Notes under the pieces: generated by a model
What the model was told of the DNA's origin: nothing
The model's input: only the letters and a program-made list of their open reading frames with translations
Database searches by the model: none
Assembly: GCA_002101235.1 (NCBI GenBank)
Contig: LWTL01000120.1
Coordinates: 1-64,000, forward strand
From: Cycloclasticus sp. symbiont of Bathymodiolus heckerae
Lineage (GTDB): Bacteria; Pseudomonadota; Gammaproteobacteria; Methylococcales; Cycloclasticaceae
Reading direction: 5' to 3'
DNA: 64,000 nucleotides
Program-made: the position numbers and the translations under genes
Part shown: positions 1 to 7,649 of the stretch, piece after piece
Layout: the number at the start of each line of letters is the position of its first letter
How positions within the stretch are numbered: the stretch's first letter is position 1

Positions 1-128
1 AAAAATGGACAATGCCGATTCATAATTGGAGCCAGGCATTATCCCAACTAGACATTTATTTTGAAGGCCGCCTAGATAGCGCGCTGGAAATTTAAATTAA
101 CCCTGACACAGAATTTTGAACGGTCCCC
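1..128 (+). mobile_element. Right end of an IS256-family insertion sequence
   Basis: The first 95 bases finish a transposase reading frame, and the next 33 look like the right terminal inverted repeat of the same element: it runs GACACAGAATTTTGAACGG followed by TCCCC at 110-128, the style of end seen in many proteobacterial IS256 elements. The outer boundary is placed at about 127-128 because the C run is the usual tip. The left end lies outside the window, so the 8-9 bp target duplication cannot be checked. The element sits about 31 bases beyond the stop codon of arfB and does not interrupt a recognisable gene here. Confidence 0.75.
3..95 (+). CDS. IS256-family transposase, C-terminal fragment
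   Basis: The frame is open from the window edge and ends with TAA at 93-95, giving about 30 residues. The peptide contains KWTMPIHNW and later IYFEGRLD, which match the conserved last segment of IS256-family (Mutator-type, DDE) transposases, where a W-x-x-P-I-x-x-W stretch sits just before the C-terminus. The catalytic DDE residues lie upstream, outside the window, so I cannot say whether the enzyme is intact. Recognition rests on the short tail plus the matching inverted repeat that follows. Confidence 0.75.
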   Translation, partial: KWTMPIHNWSQALSQLDIYFEGRLDSALEI

Positions 129-159
129 GTTGTATATGATAGATGTTTTACACACAGCT

Positions 160-573
160 TTATTCAGAAATGTATTTCCTTAATTTTTTTAACTTTCCGC
201 GCTGAGTTTTACTGTCTACCCGCTTCTTTCTCGCGTTTTTGCTTGGCTTGGTTGCGCGCCGAGTCTTTTGTGTAACTGTTACACTTTTTATTATAAAGAT
301 TAAGCGTTCTAGTGCATCTGCTCGGTTCTTTTCTTGAGTACGATGCTGCTGCGCTTTGATGATGATAACGCCGTCTTTATTAATACGCTGATCTTTTCGC
401 GTGAGTAATCGTTGTTTTAAAAGCTCTGGTAGCGATGAAGATTCAATGTCGAAGCGCAAGTGAATGGCTGATGAGACTTTGTTAACATTTTGCCCGCCGG
501 CGCCTTGGGCGCGAATGGCGGTGAGTTCTATTTCTTCGTCATTAATGGAGAGGTGTTCTGAGATGCGGAGCAT
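160..573 (-). CDS. arfB: ArfB (YaeJ) peptidyl-tRNA hydrolase, ribosome rescue
   Basis: This 137-residue protein is a release-factor-like hydrolase that frees ribosomes stalled on mRNAs lacking a stop codon. The GGQ motif that attacks the peptidyl-tRNA ester is at residues 26-28, within the usual GAGGQNVNK context. The C-terminal 40 residues are very rich in Lys and Arg, as expected for the ArfB tail that enters the empty mRNA channel. Length agrees with the family (about 140). It starts at ATG 573, 27 bases after the upstream DUF3622 gene, so the two are probably co-transcribed. It lacks the codon-recognition domain of RF1/RF2, which excludes those proteins. Confidence 0.93.
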   Translation of the reverse strand: MLRISEHLSINDEEIELTAIRAQGAGGQNVNKVSSAIHLRFDIESSSLPELLKQRLLTRKDQRINKDGVIIIKAQQHRTQEKNRADALERLIFIIKSVTVTQKTRRATKPSKNARKKRVDSKTQRGKLKKLRKYISE

Positions 574-600
574 AGGTGGAAGTCTTTCAAGGCGACGATG

Positions 601-822
601 TTACTTGCGCTTTTCTGACCGGCGCTTATTTTGTTCGCTTTGTGTCGTGGTAAATAAGGCGAGTTGTTCTTCAGCCCAAGCAATTGCTTCTTTTTTTGTT
701 TTGAAACCTGCTTGAGTTTTACTAACGACGTTATTCTTTGCGCTGGCACGGCGAATAATCTCAGCTTTCCATCTGCTTTTTTCTTTGGATACTGCGATGC
801 TATATTTTTTGTTTTGAGTCAT
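601..822 (-). CDS. DUF3622 family small protein
   Basis: A 73-residue basic protein with the pattern of the DUF3622 family: an N-terminal beta-rich part, a central conserved VSK motif (in VVSKTQAGF, about residues 32-40), an aromatic-alanine helix (AIAWAEEQL) and a Lys/Arg-rich tail. The family's function is unknown. The gene lies between the CvfB-like gene (29 bases upstream in transcription) and arfB (27 bases downstream), all on the minus strand, so a link with translation or RNA is possible but is only inferred from position and charge. Confidence 0.75.
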   Translation of the reverse strand: MTQNKKYSIAVSKEKSRWKAEIIRRASAKNNVVSKTQAGFKTKKEAIAWAEEQLALFTTTQSEQNKRRSEKRK

Positions 823-851
823 GATTTATTAGGTACTGTAAAAATAAAGGG

Positions 852-1688
852 TTACTTTTCGATGAGACGAATGCCGTCTTTAGAAATCGTAATAATGCGT
901 TGCTTGTATAGGCCACCGATAGCTTTTTTGAAAGCACCTTTGCTCATGCCGAAGGTATCAGAAATTATATCGGGATGAGATTTATCATGTAGAGGCGCAA
1001 AGCCTTCGTGCTTTTCTAAGTAATTTAGAATTATTTTGCTGTATTTATCGCGAGTTTCTTTACCACCTTGCAAGCTCAAGTCTATTTTCCCATCGGGGCG
1101 TATGCGTTTAATAAAACCTTTTTTAGACTGTCCAAAACTTAGTTGCTGAAAGACATCATTGTCATATAAAACGCCCCAATGACTATTATTAATAATCGCT
1201 TTAAAACCAAGGGGTGTGCTATTGGCAATAATTAGGTCAACTTGTTGTTGTGGTGAAAAGTCGTGAGGTGTTTCATCATCGAGAAATTTGTCTATTTTTG
1301 ATGATGCAACGATACGGCCGTCATTTTTGTCGAGGTACAGGTAAACAAGGTACGACTTATCGACTTCCATTGGTCTGTGTTGTTCTGCAAAAGGTACAAG
1401 AACATCTTTTTCTAACCCCCAATCTAAAAAAGCACCGACATGTGTGCGGGCTACAACATTTAGGTAGGCGAATTCACCGACTTTTGCCTTAGGCGTTTTG
1501 GTGGTCGCAATGGGGCGATCTTCAGAGTCGAGATAGAGAAAAACGTAAATAGATGCGCCGACTTCCAAATCGTTAGGTGCATATTTTCCTGGTAATAATA
1601 CTTCGCCAAGTTCTTTAGCGTCTAGAAAGAAGCCGAAGTCGAGAGCTTTAACGACTTCCAGTTTATATGTGTTGCCAACCTTGATCAC
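852..1688 (-). CDS. CvfB-like S1 RNA-binding protein
   Basis: A 278-residue protein of the CvfB/YitL family. These contain three S1-type OB folds followed by a winged helix and bind RNA; the Staphylococcus CvfB affects virulence gene expression. Here the S1-like repeats fall at about residues 1-60, 65-130 and 140-210, each with the G-x-F/A-L/I-x-W pattern (for example VGAFLDWGLE near residue 85), and the C-terminus after residue 220 has the helix-rich form expected for the winged helix. It is the first gene of the set with DUF3622 and arfB. The role in proteobacteria is not established. Confidence 0.85.
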   Translation of the reverse strand: MIKVGNTYKLEVVKALDFGFFLDAKELGEVLLPGKYAPNDLEVGASIYVFLYLDSEDRPIATTKTPKAKVGEFAYLNVVARTHVGAFLDWGLEKDVLVPFAEQHRPMEVDKSYLVYLYLDKNDGRIVASSKIDKFLDDETPHDFSPQQQVDLIIANSTPLGFKAIINNSHWGVLYDNDVFQQLSFGQSKKGFIKRIRPDGKIDLSLQGGKETRDKYSKIILNYLEKHEGFAPLHDKSHPDIISDTFGMSKGAFKKAIGGLYKQRIITISKDGIRLIEK

Positions 1689-1772
1689 GGTTTTGCCTGA
1701 GTAAGAATTCTAAAGCTGAGATTATACAGGCCGAAGGGCTCTGTTGACTTAAAAGAAGTTGCAATACAACGT

Positions 1773-2179
1773 TTAGCGGTTATCCCAATAGCGCTGCATT
1801 TCATAATATAAAAATGAAGCAGTCCATGTGATTAGCACAAGACCCGTTAATGACTCAAGTCACCTATAGGCTGAATATCACCGAAGCCTAAGGTTGTGAA
1901 GATGGTGAATGATAGGTATGTGCAATCGAGCAAAGTACCATCAAAATTTCCCTCTAGGTGACCCCAGTTATCAGCATGGTGCATAAAATAGTAGGCTAGC
2001 GCAAAGACGAAAACTTCAACGGCATGTGCGATCAATGCAGCGAAAACACCAAATAAAATTCTAAGCCGGTGCTTTAAATGCATTTTTGGTATAAAGCTGG
2101 AAATGCGATACAGAAATTCATAATGAATGATGACGGCTGTAGCTACGACACATGAATTTAGAATAAATACCGATAACAT
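1773..2179 (-). pseudogene. Two-helix K+ channel family protein, broken by a small deletion
   Basis: Reading from ATG 2179 the frame gives 110 residues: two hydrophobic segments (about 1-20 and 42-66) and a pore signature TTLGFGD near residue 97, typical of the ion-channel-2 family. It then meets TAA right after the sequence GDLSH, at about 1847. In the next frame the expected family ending follows at once: ESLTGL, then LITWTASF, and a natural stop (TAA, 1773-1775). Family members normally have about seven residues between the GDL and ESLTGL equivalents; only two bases remain, so a loss of about 19 bases is inferred. The start overlaps the EEP gene stop by one base (TAATG). The truncated form would lack the second pore-lining helix. 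Confidence 0.75.
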
Positions 2180-3246
2180 TAGTTGCCCTTGTTTAGACTA
2201 AAATTCGCAATAAGCGGGTAATGATCTGAAATGCTTGAGGTATCGTGTCGGCGAATTGTTTTTGATGTGCAGTGGAGTAAAGAGGAGTAGAACAAATAGT
2301 CTAACGTTCGGTCGGGTTCAGTAACATCTGGATCGTTGGAGTAAAAGCTGTGCCACTTTATAGGATCAGTCTCGATGTCGGTCATGCTAGGAATGCAGGA
2401 AAAATGGTCGGTTAAATCGCATAGTTCGGATGCGGGACGATAATACGTTTGCTGCCTGGGTTGAAGCGTTTCGTACTGCTTAGGGGGCAGTAAATTGAAG
2501 TCGCCACCAATAACCCAAGGTAAGTTCTGTTCATTAAGTTTCGTTAACAAAGTGCGGACATGGTCGACTTGTTTTTGTAATGTATCAGACTGCTTTGAAA
2601 AAGCCTCCAAGTGAGTGTTGAGTAATACTAACTCGCCTCCTTCTTCATATGGCACATGAGCTTCAAGAACGGCCCGTTTGATGCCCAGGTGTTTGGCAAT
2701 CACGTTGTCTGGGGTTAACGCCAGCTGGTGACGCCTTGAGCTTGAAATGGGGTGTTTTGATACGATGCTAAGCTTCATGCCTGCACGGCCTAAAATTCGT
2801 GGGTGTGGCACAAAACCAGACTTCCAATAAAATGCTGACGTGTGGTGTTGATAGCTTTGTGGTAACAACTTAAGTAATGCGGCAAGTTGATCTTGTTTAT
2901 AAGTGCGCTTGGCACCATCATCGATTTCTTGCAATAGTATGAAGTCAGGGTTTTCATCAATGATAACCTTGGCAACATCTTCTGTTGTTTTTTGAATAGC
3001 CCTCGGTGATGGGCTGCTATCAGGACCATTTCCATCAGGGACATCAAACCAAAATACGTAATCCTTTCCGGCCATAAATTGTACGTTGTAAGACAGTACT
3101 TTTATGGGGGCACTTCTCTTGAGTAAAGGGGAGTTAGCTGATGATGTAATGGCTTCTTGTTGTTTATCTTTAGGATAAAACCCGGACGCTAGAACGCCTA
3201 AGACAGCTAATAATAAAACCCCTACAAGAGTGATAATAATAGTCAT
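2179..3246 (-). CDS. Endonuclease/exonuclease/phosphatase family protein, membrane-anchored (copy 1)
   Basis: 355 residues with an N-terminal membrane anchor (about 3-22) and an EEP (DNase I-like) domain from about 48. Metal and catalytic motifs are all visible: N54 in SYNVQF, E107 in LLQEID, H212 in NTHLEA, D249 and N251 in GGDFN, and D341-H342 in SDHYPL. The fold covers nucleases, phosphodiesterases and sphingomyelinase-like enzymes, so the substrate cannot be told. With its anchor the domain probably faces the periplasm. A clear paralogue lies at 7646-8728. It begins two bases after the TAXI gene and overlaps the channel gene by one base, which indicates a single transcript. Confidence 0.88.
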   Translation of the reverse strand: MTIIITLVGVLLLAVLGVLASGFYPKDKQQEAITSSANSPLLKRSAPIKVLSYNVQFMAGKDYVFWFDVPDGNGPDSSPSPRAIQKTTEDVAKVIIDENPDFILLQEIDDGAKRTYKQDQLAALLKLLPQSYQHHTSAFYWKSGFVPHPRILGRAGMKLSIVSKHPISSSRRHQLALTPDNVIAKHLGIKRAVLEAHVPYEEGGELVLLNTHLEAFSKQSDTLQKQVDHVRTLLTKLNEQNLPWVIGGDFNLLPPKQYETLQPRQQTYYRPASELCDLTDHFSCIPSMTDIETDPIKWHSFYSNDPDVTEPDRTLDYLFYSSLLHCTSKTIRRHDTSSISDHYPLIANFSLNKGN

Positions 3247-3248
3247 TA

Positions 3249-4529
3249 TTAGCGTAGTTTTTTCCTTACCAAATTGATGTGCACGAGTAGTTGATACACT
3301 TTTTCTGCATATGAAAGCGGTGTTTTAACCTTGTTCACTTCGTTTTCGATATGGCTGAGTTCTTTGTCGAGTTGTTCGCGTTGTGAGTCACTTAATTGTT
3401 GGCCGTGAATCTTGTCGTCAACGGTATGAAGCTCTTCATACCAACGGTAAATACGTGAGCTAATTCGCCAGCGGTATAGAGGAGGCATGACTTTAAATAA
3501 AGGAATCAGTAAGGCGAGTAGAGGGATAATCATGACGACAAAGCGATCGATCATAATGGCTGTCCAAAAGGGTAAGTAGCGCATTAAGAATGGCGGGCCA
3601 TTTTTATAAAATCGGTCGGCTACATCACTAATAGGAGCAGTCAAATTAAGGTTGTTTGGAAATTGATGCGCAGCTGAAAAAACATCGGAGGGTTGATGTG
3701 TTTCTTTAATCGCCTGAAGTACCAATACAGACAATGCAGGGTGAAAGTCAGCGTTCATCAATAAATTAGCAGTAGGTGCTAATAAGGTTTTGCTGCTAGA
3801 GGGGATGTTATTTTGTAAGTCGATAACGCCTTCAGGTAGCGTTATTTTTGATACAAAAGGGTGTAAACGTTTGTACGCTTCTGCGCGATTTAAAGAAACA
3901 AGGTTAACGGAGGGGGCTTGTAAAAGCTGACGAATAACAGATGATTCTACGGAACCAATAAAGAAAGCAGCGTCTATGTCGCCAGATAAAAGTTTTTCAG
4001 CGGCAGATGAGCCCGTATTATCAAGCAGGGTCATATTGGAGGCGGTGAGCCCATTATCGTTCAGTAGCATTATCGCGAGGCTTCGGGTGCCGCTACCGTC
4101 AGGGCCAATAGCTACTTTTTGAGACTTTAGGTCGGTTAGTTTATTAACTTGAAGGTCTTTACGGTGAAAAATCCATGCAGGCTCATAATACAAACTGCCA
4201 AGTGATAAAAGACTGGTGTCCGGTTGAGTGAGTCCGCCTTGTACAAAAGCCAGATCAACTTTAGTTGATTGTAGGCGTTGTAAGTTCTCGGTAGAGCCTG
4301 CTGATGTTTCAATGTTTAGGGTAATGCCTTGTTTTGCTAAATGCTCTTTGTATTTGAGTGCGTAAGCATAATAGCCGCCTTCTTTACTGCCTGTGCTAAT
4401 GCTGATAGTTGTGGGCGGCGCAGGTTCTACAAATTGGTAGGCTAACCAAAAGCCAGCGACTAATAAAACAGCGCCTACCGCAATGCTGATTAGCGAGTCT
4501 TTTTGAGATGTTCTTTTCGATACGGACAT
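3249..4529 (-). CDS. TAXI-family TRAP-type solute-binding protein with C-terminal membrane helix
   Basis: 426 residues. An N-terminal hydrophobic helix (13-34) precedes a TAXI-type substrate-binding domain (about 40-310) with the characteristic STGSKEGGYY start, LAFVQGG, and IGPDGSGTR motifs. A second membrane helix (about 328-348) is followed by an 80-residue charged helical tail. This double-anchored architecture recurs in proteobacterial TAXI proteins. No TRAP permease gene (DctQM-like) is nearby, so transport is not assured; it may act as a sensor or pair with a permease elsewhere. It is 17 bases after rlmKL and 2 bases before EEP copy 1. The substrate is unknown. Confidence 0.85.
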   Translation of the reverse strand: MSVSKRTSQKDSLISIAVGAVLLVAGFWLAYQFVEPAPPTTISISTGSKEGGYYAYALKYKEHLAKQGITLNIETSAGSTENLQRLQSTKVDLAFVQGGLTQPDTSLLSLGSLYYEPAWIFHRKDLQVNKLTDLKSQKVAIGPDGSGTRSLAIMLLNDNGLTASNMTLLDNTGSSAAEKLLSGDIDAAFFIGSVESSVIRQLLQAPSVNLVSLNRAEAYKRLHPFVSKITLPEGVIDLQNNIPSSSKTLLAPTANLLMNADFHPALSVLVLQAIKETHQPSDVFSAAHQFPNNLNLTAPISDVADRFYKNGPPFLMRYLPFWTAIMIDRFVVMIIPLLALLIPLFKVMPPLYRWRISSRIYRWYEELHTVDDKIHGQQLSDSQREQLDKELSHIENEVNKVKTPLSYAEKVYQLLVHINLVRKKLR

Positions 4530-4546
4530 GCGCTATTTCCCTGCGT

Positions 4547-6754
4547 TTAGTTATTAATCGATAAGTTCCAACAATAATGTATTTTAGGATTTCGTTCAAA
4601 GTCTTTTGGCAATGTTTGTTTGCTGATGTTTTGCACGTTCAGTTTTTCAAGAGCGGCTTCATCAAGCTTGAACTTCCTAAAATTCGTTGAAAAGATAATG
4701 GTGCCTTTTTTCGTGAGTAGCTGAGCCGCTTTGTTGATTAATTCAACATGGTCACGTTGTATATCAAATACATTGTCCATACGTTTGGAATTTGAAAATG
4801 TTGGCGGGTCGATAAAGATCAGTTCGTACTTTCGTTGTTCTTGTATTGCGGTATCAAGCCATTCCATACAGTTAGCACGAACAAGTTGATGCTTGTCCAA
4901 ATTCAGCTTATTCAGTTCAAAGTTATTTTTCGCCCAGTCTAAATAGGTTTTAGACATATCCACGGTTGTAGATGTGGTTGCGCCACCAAGTGCCGCGTGT
5001 ACGGTTACGCTGCCGGTATAGGCAAACAAATTTAAGAACTGTTTGCCGTTGGCATTGTCGTGAATCCATTGTCTGATGGGGCGGTGGTCTAAAAACAAAC
5101 CCGTGTCGAGATAATCTTTAAAGTTAACTAAAAAGGAAGCGCCGCCTTCTTGGACTGTGTGGAAACCACCATCGGTGCCTTGCTTTTCGTATTGTGTGCT
5201 GCCTTTTTGCCGGCGGCGAATTTTGAGTGATAACTGTCGATGAGGCACGCCGAGCACTTCAGGCATAACGGCTAATGCGTCGCGCAAGCGTTGGATAGAT
5301 TTTTTCTCATCAATTGTTTTGGGTGCTTCATATTCTTGAACATGAACCCATTTCTTTTCACCTAAATAAATATCTATGGCCAGCGCGTACTCGGGTAAAT
5401 CAGCATCATATAAGCGGTAGCAAGACACATCGTTTTTCTTAACCCAAGACTTTAGTTTTTTTATATTTTTACGTAAGCGATTGGCAAACATAGTCGCCCC
5501 TTCGCTCCATTCGCCACTTGTGGGCAATAGCGCTTTTTTCAGTGAATCGCCAATATATTGCTGAGCACTTGCACTTTCTCCTTCAAAATGACGTTCGGCA
5601 GTCACTGAAAAGTTATAAACTTTACAAGGAAGAGCACCATTAAAGAGTTGATAAGACTTATGCGATTTAAGCGAAACCTGAAAAGCTAACGGTGTATTAC
5701 CGGTGAAAACAGAGGCTTGCCAACCATTAAAGCGAGCTTTAAGGACACTGCCAATTTCTTGATACAAAGGCTCAAGTTCTTTAATTTCGCCAAGGCGTTC
5801 ACCGTAAGGTGAGTTAACAACAAAGAGCCCCGGTTTCCAGTCTTCCTCAGGTGCCACTTTGGATAGCGGAAGGCTGACTGCTTTAATCAAGCCACTAAGG
5901 TTAGCTGATTTGATATTGGCTTTGGCAATACCGGCGTGTTTTATGCTGATATCCGAGCCCATGATAGGTGGTATTTTTGCGATGCCTTTTTCACGGCGGT
6001 ATTCCGCTTCTTTTATTAACCGTTCCCAAATTGGAGAGTTAAATTGTGCCCAGCCGAAAAATCCGTAGTAGTCACGAAGTAAGCCGGGTGCTACATCGCC
6101 AGCCATCATGGCTGCTTCAGTAAGTAAGGTGCCAGAACCACACATGGGGTCGTATAACGCGCCGCCTTCAGCCGCTATTTTTGGCCAGCCTGCACGTATT
6201 AAAATAGCAGCAGCAAGGTTTTCCTTTAGGGGCGCTTCAACAGATTCTGCGCGGTAATGCCTACGGTGCAAGCTATCGCCGGATAAATCTAAACTTAGCG
6301 TTACTTTGTCTTCATTGATATAAGCATTAATACGAACATCAGGTTGCTCACGTTCTACATTAGGCCGGTCATCAAATTTTTCTTTAAATTGATCGACAAT
6401 GGCATCTTTCACCACTTGTTCCGCGTAACGAGAGTGGTTTATTTTTGATCGACGTATTGAAGCATCAATGGCAAACGTTTTAGATAGGTCAAAATGTTTT
6501 GTCCAGTCTATTTTTAAGGCGCCAGCATGTAGTTTTTCAGGTGTTTGTGCGCTGTAGTAGGCAATGGGCATAAGGACGCGGTTTGCAAGACGAGACCATA
6601 GACAAACACGATAGGCCATTTCCATGTCGCCTTCAAAATAAGCACCACCTGCGGCATGTTGAACTTCGGAGGCGCCAATAGTTTGTAGCTCATCCGCAAG
6701 AATGAGTTCCATACCCTTGGCTGTGCTGGCGAAATAGCGAATAGCTTGTGACAT
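4547..6754 (-). CDS. rlmL: Bifunctional 23S rRNA methyltransferase RlmKL
   Basis: 735 residues, the gammaproteobacterial fused form that makes m2G2445 (RlmL half) and m7G2069 (RlmK half) in 23S rRNA using SAM. The N-terminal THUMP region spans about 45-160; the first SAM motif is DPMCGSGT at 202-209; the catalytic motif IV of the RlmL half is NSPYGERL from N314. The second methyltransferase has LFAYTGS at 576-582 and DPP at 649-651. In the family the first motif IV is normally N-P-P-Y; the Ser at 315 is unusual. Neighbours are the hydrolase 16 bases upstream and the TAXI gene 17 bases downstream. Confidence 0.97.
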   Translation of the reverse strand: MSQAIRYFASTAKGMELILADELQTIGASEVQHAAGGAYFEGDMEMAYRVCLWSRLANRVLMPIAYYSAQTPEKLHAGALKIDWTKHFDLSKTFAIDASIRRSKINHSRYAEQVVKDAIVDQFKEKFDDRPNVEREQPDVRINAYINEDKVTLSLDLSGDSLHRRHYRAESVEAPLKENLAAAILIRAGWPKIAAEGGALYDPMCGSGTLLTEAAMMAGDVAPGLLRDYYGFFGWAQFNSPIWERLIKEAEYRREKGIAKIPPIMGSDISIKHAGIAKANIKSANLSGLIKAVSLPLSKVAPEEDWKPGLFVVNSPYGERLGEIKELEPLYQEIGSVLKARFNGWQASVFTGNTPLAFQVSLKSHKSYQLFNGALPCKVYNFSVTAERHFEGESASAQQYIGDSLKKALLPTSGEWSEGATMFANRLRKNIKKLKSWVKKNDVSCYRLYDADLPEYALAIDIYLGEKKWVHVQEYEAPKTIDEKKSIQRLRDALAVMPEVLGVPHRQLSLKIRRRQKGSTQYEKQGTDGGFHTVQEGGASFLVNFKDYLDTGLFLDHRPIRQWIHDNANGKQFLNLFAYTGSVTVHAALGGATTSTTVDMSKTYLDWAKNNFELNKLNLDKHQLVRANCMEWLDTAIQEQRKYELIFIDPPTFSNSKRMDNVFDIQRDHVELINKAAQLLTKKGTIIFSTNFRKFKLDEAALEKLNVQNISKQTLPKDFERNPKIHYCWNLSINN

Positions 6755-6770
6755 GAGAGTTCCTTAATGC

Positions 6771-7649
6771 TTATTTAGCAAAGCAAGTTGTTAAAATGGT
6801 TGCCTTGTTTGTCGTGCATGCAATGAAGCGTTCAATATCATCGAGCACTGGCGCAAAGTATAAAAATGGTGCGTCGGCTAAGGCAAGCAAGGTACCAATG
6901 TGAGCCATGTCTTTGTAGATCACTAACTCAGCTTTACCGCCCATTTTAATTGTTTTTGCTGCCATATGTTGACTGTTTGTGATGGATAGCGTTTTGTCCT
7001 TTTTTCCATGCAATAACAACATAGGAGGCTCTGAGCCATCTATAAAATGAATAGGTTGTGTGTTGTTATGATTTTTCGCAAGGCGAAAGACTTGTTTAAT
7101 GTCAGCGTCGGTAATATTGAAATCATATGGGCCGGATAGACCAATAAAGCCTGCGATTTTTGGTGCTTCAATATGCTGGGCACTTAGGTAAGGTTTATTT
7201 GCTATCAACATGGCGGCAATATGTGCGCCAGCAGAGTGACCCATTAAATATACCTGCGATGGGTCGCCGCCGTGCTGTTGAATGTTGTCTAGAGTCCAAC
7301 GAGTAGCCTTAGCAGCGTCGTTAATAAATTCGGGAAATTCTACTTCTGGAAATAAGCGGTAATTAGGGATAACGGTGATAAACCCTCGCTTTGCTAATGC
7401 TTGTCCTACGAATTGATATTCTTCTTTACTGCCGCTCTGCCAGCGGCCACCGTAAAAAAATATAATAACGGGCGCGTTGGCATTCAGGGCTTTTGGCAAA
7501 TGAATGTCCAAATGTTGGCGGCTTAACGAACCATATTCGGTGTTTGAAATAAGTGCTGAGTCACCATCTGGAACAATTGTGTTTAATGTCTTTAATGAGC
7601 AGCCACTTATTGTTAGTAATAGGACTATAAGAAAGAGGAGCTTGTTCAT
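6771..7649 (-). CDS. Alpha/beta hydrolase lipoprotein (BD-FAE/esterase-like)
   Basis: 292 residues. The N-terminus is a lipoprotein signal: a hydrophobic core ending in TISGC with the acylated Cys at 17. The rest is an alpha/beta hydrolase of the esterase/lipase group: oxyanion region FFYGGRW (65-71; family HGG changed to YGG), nucleophile elbow GHSAG with S139, Asp218 in HGKKDK and His250 in MAHIG. It probably hydrolyses small or acylated esters at the cell envelope; the substrate is unknown. Its start overlaps the stop of EEP copy 2 by four bases (ATGA), implying translational coupling and perhaps a shared pathway. Confidence 0.88.
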   Translation of the reverse strand: MNKLLFLIVLLLTISGCSLKTLNTIVPDGDSALISNTEYGSLSRQHLDIHLPKALNANAPVIIFFYGGRWQSGSKEEYQFVGQALAKRGFITVIPNYRLFPEVEFPEFINDAAKATRWTLDNIQQHGGDPSQVYLMGHSAGAHIAAMLIANKPYLSAQHIEAPKIAGFIGLSGPYDFNITDADIKQVFRLAKNHNNTQPIHFIDGSEPPMLLLHGKKDKTLSITNSQHMAAKTIKMGGKAELVIYKDMAHIGTLLALADAPFLYFAPVLDDIERFIACTTNKATILTTCFAK

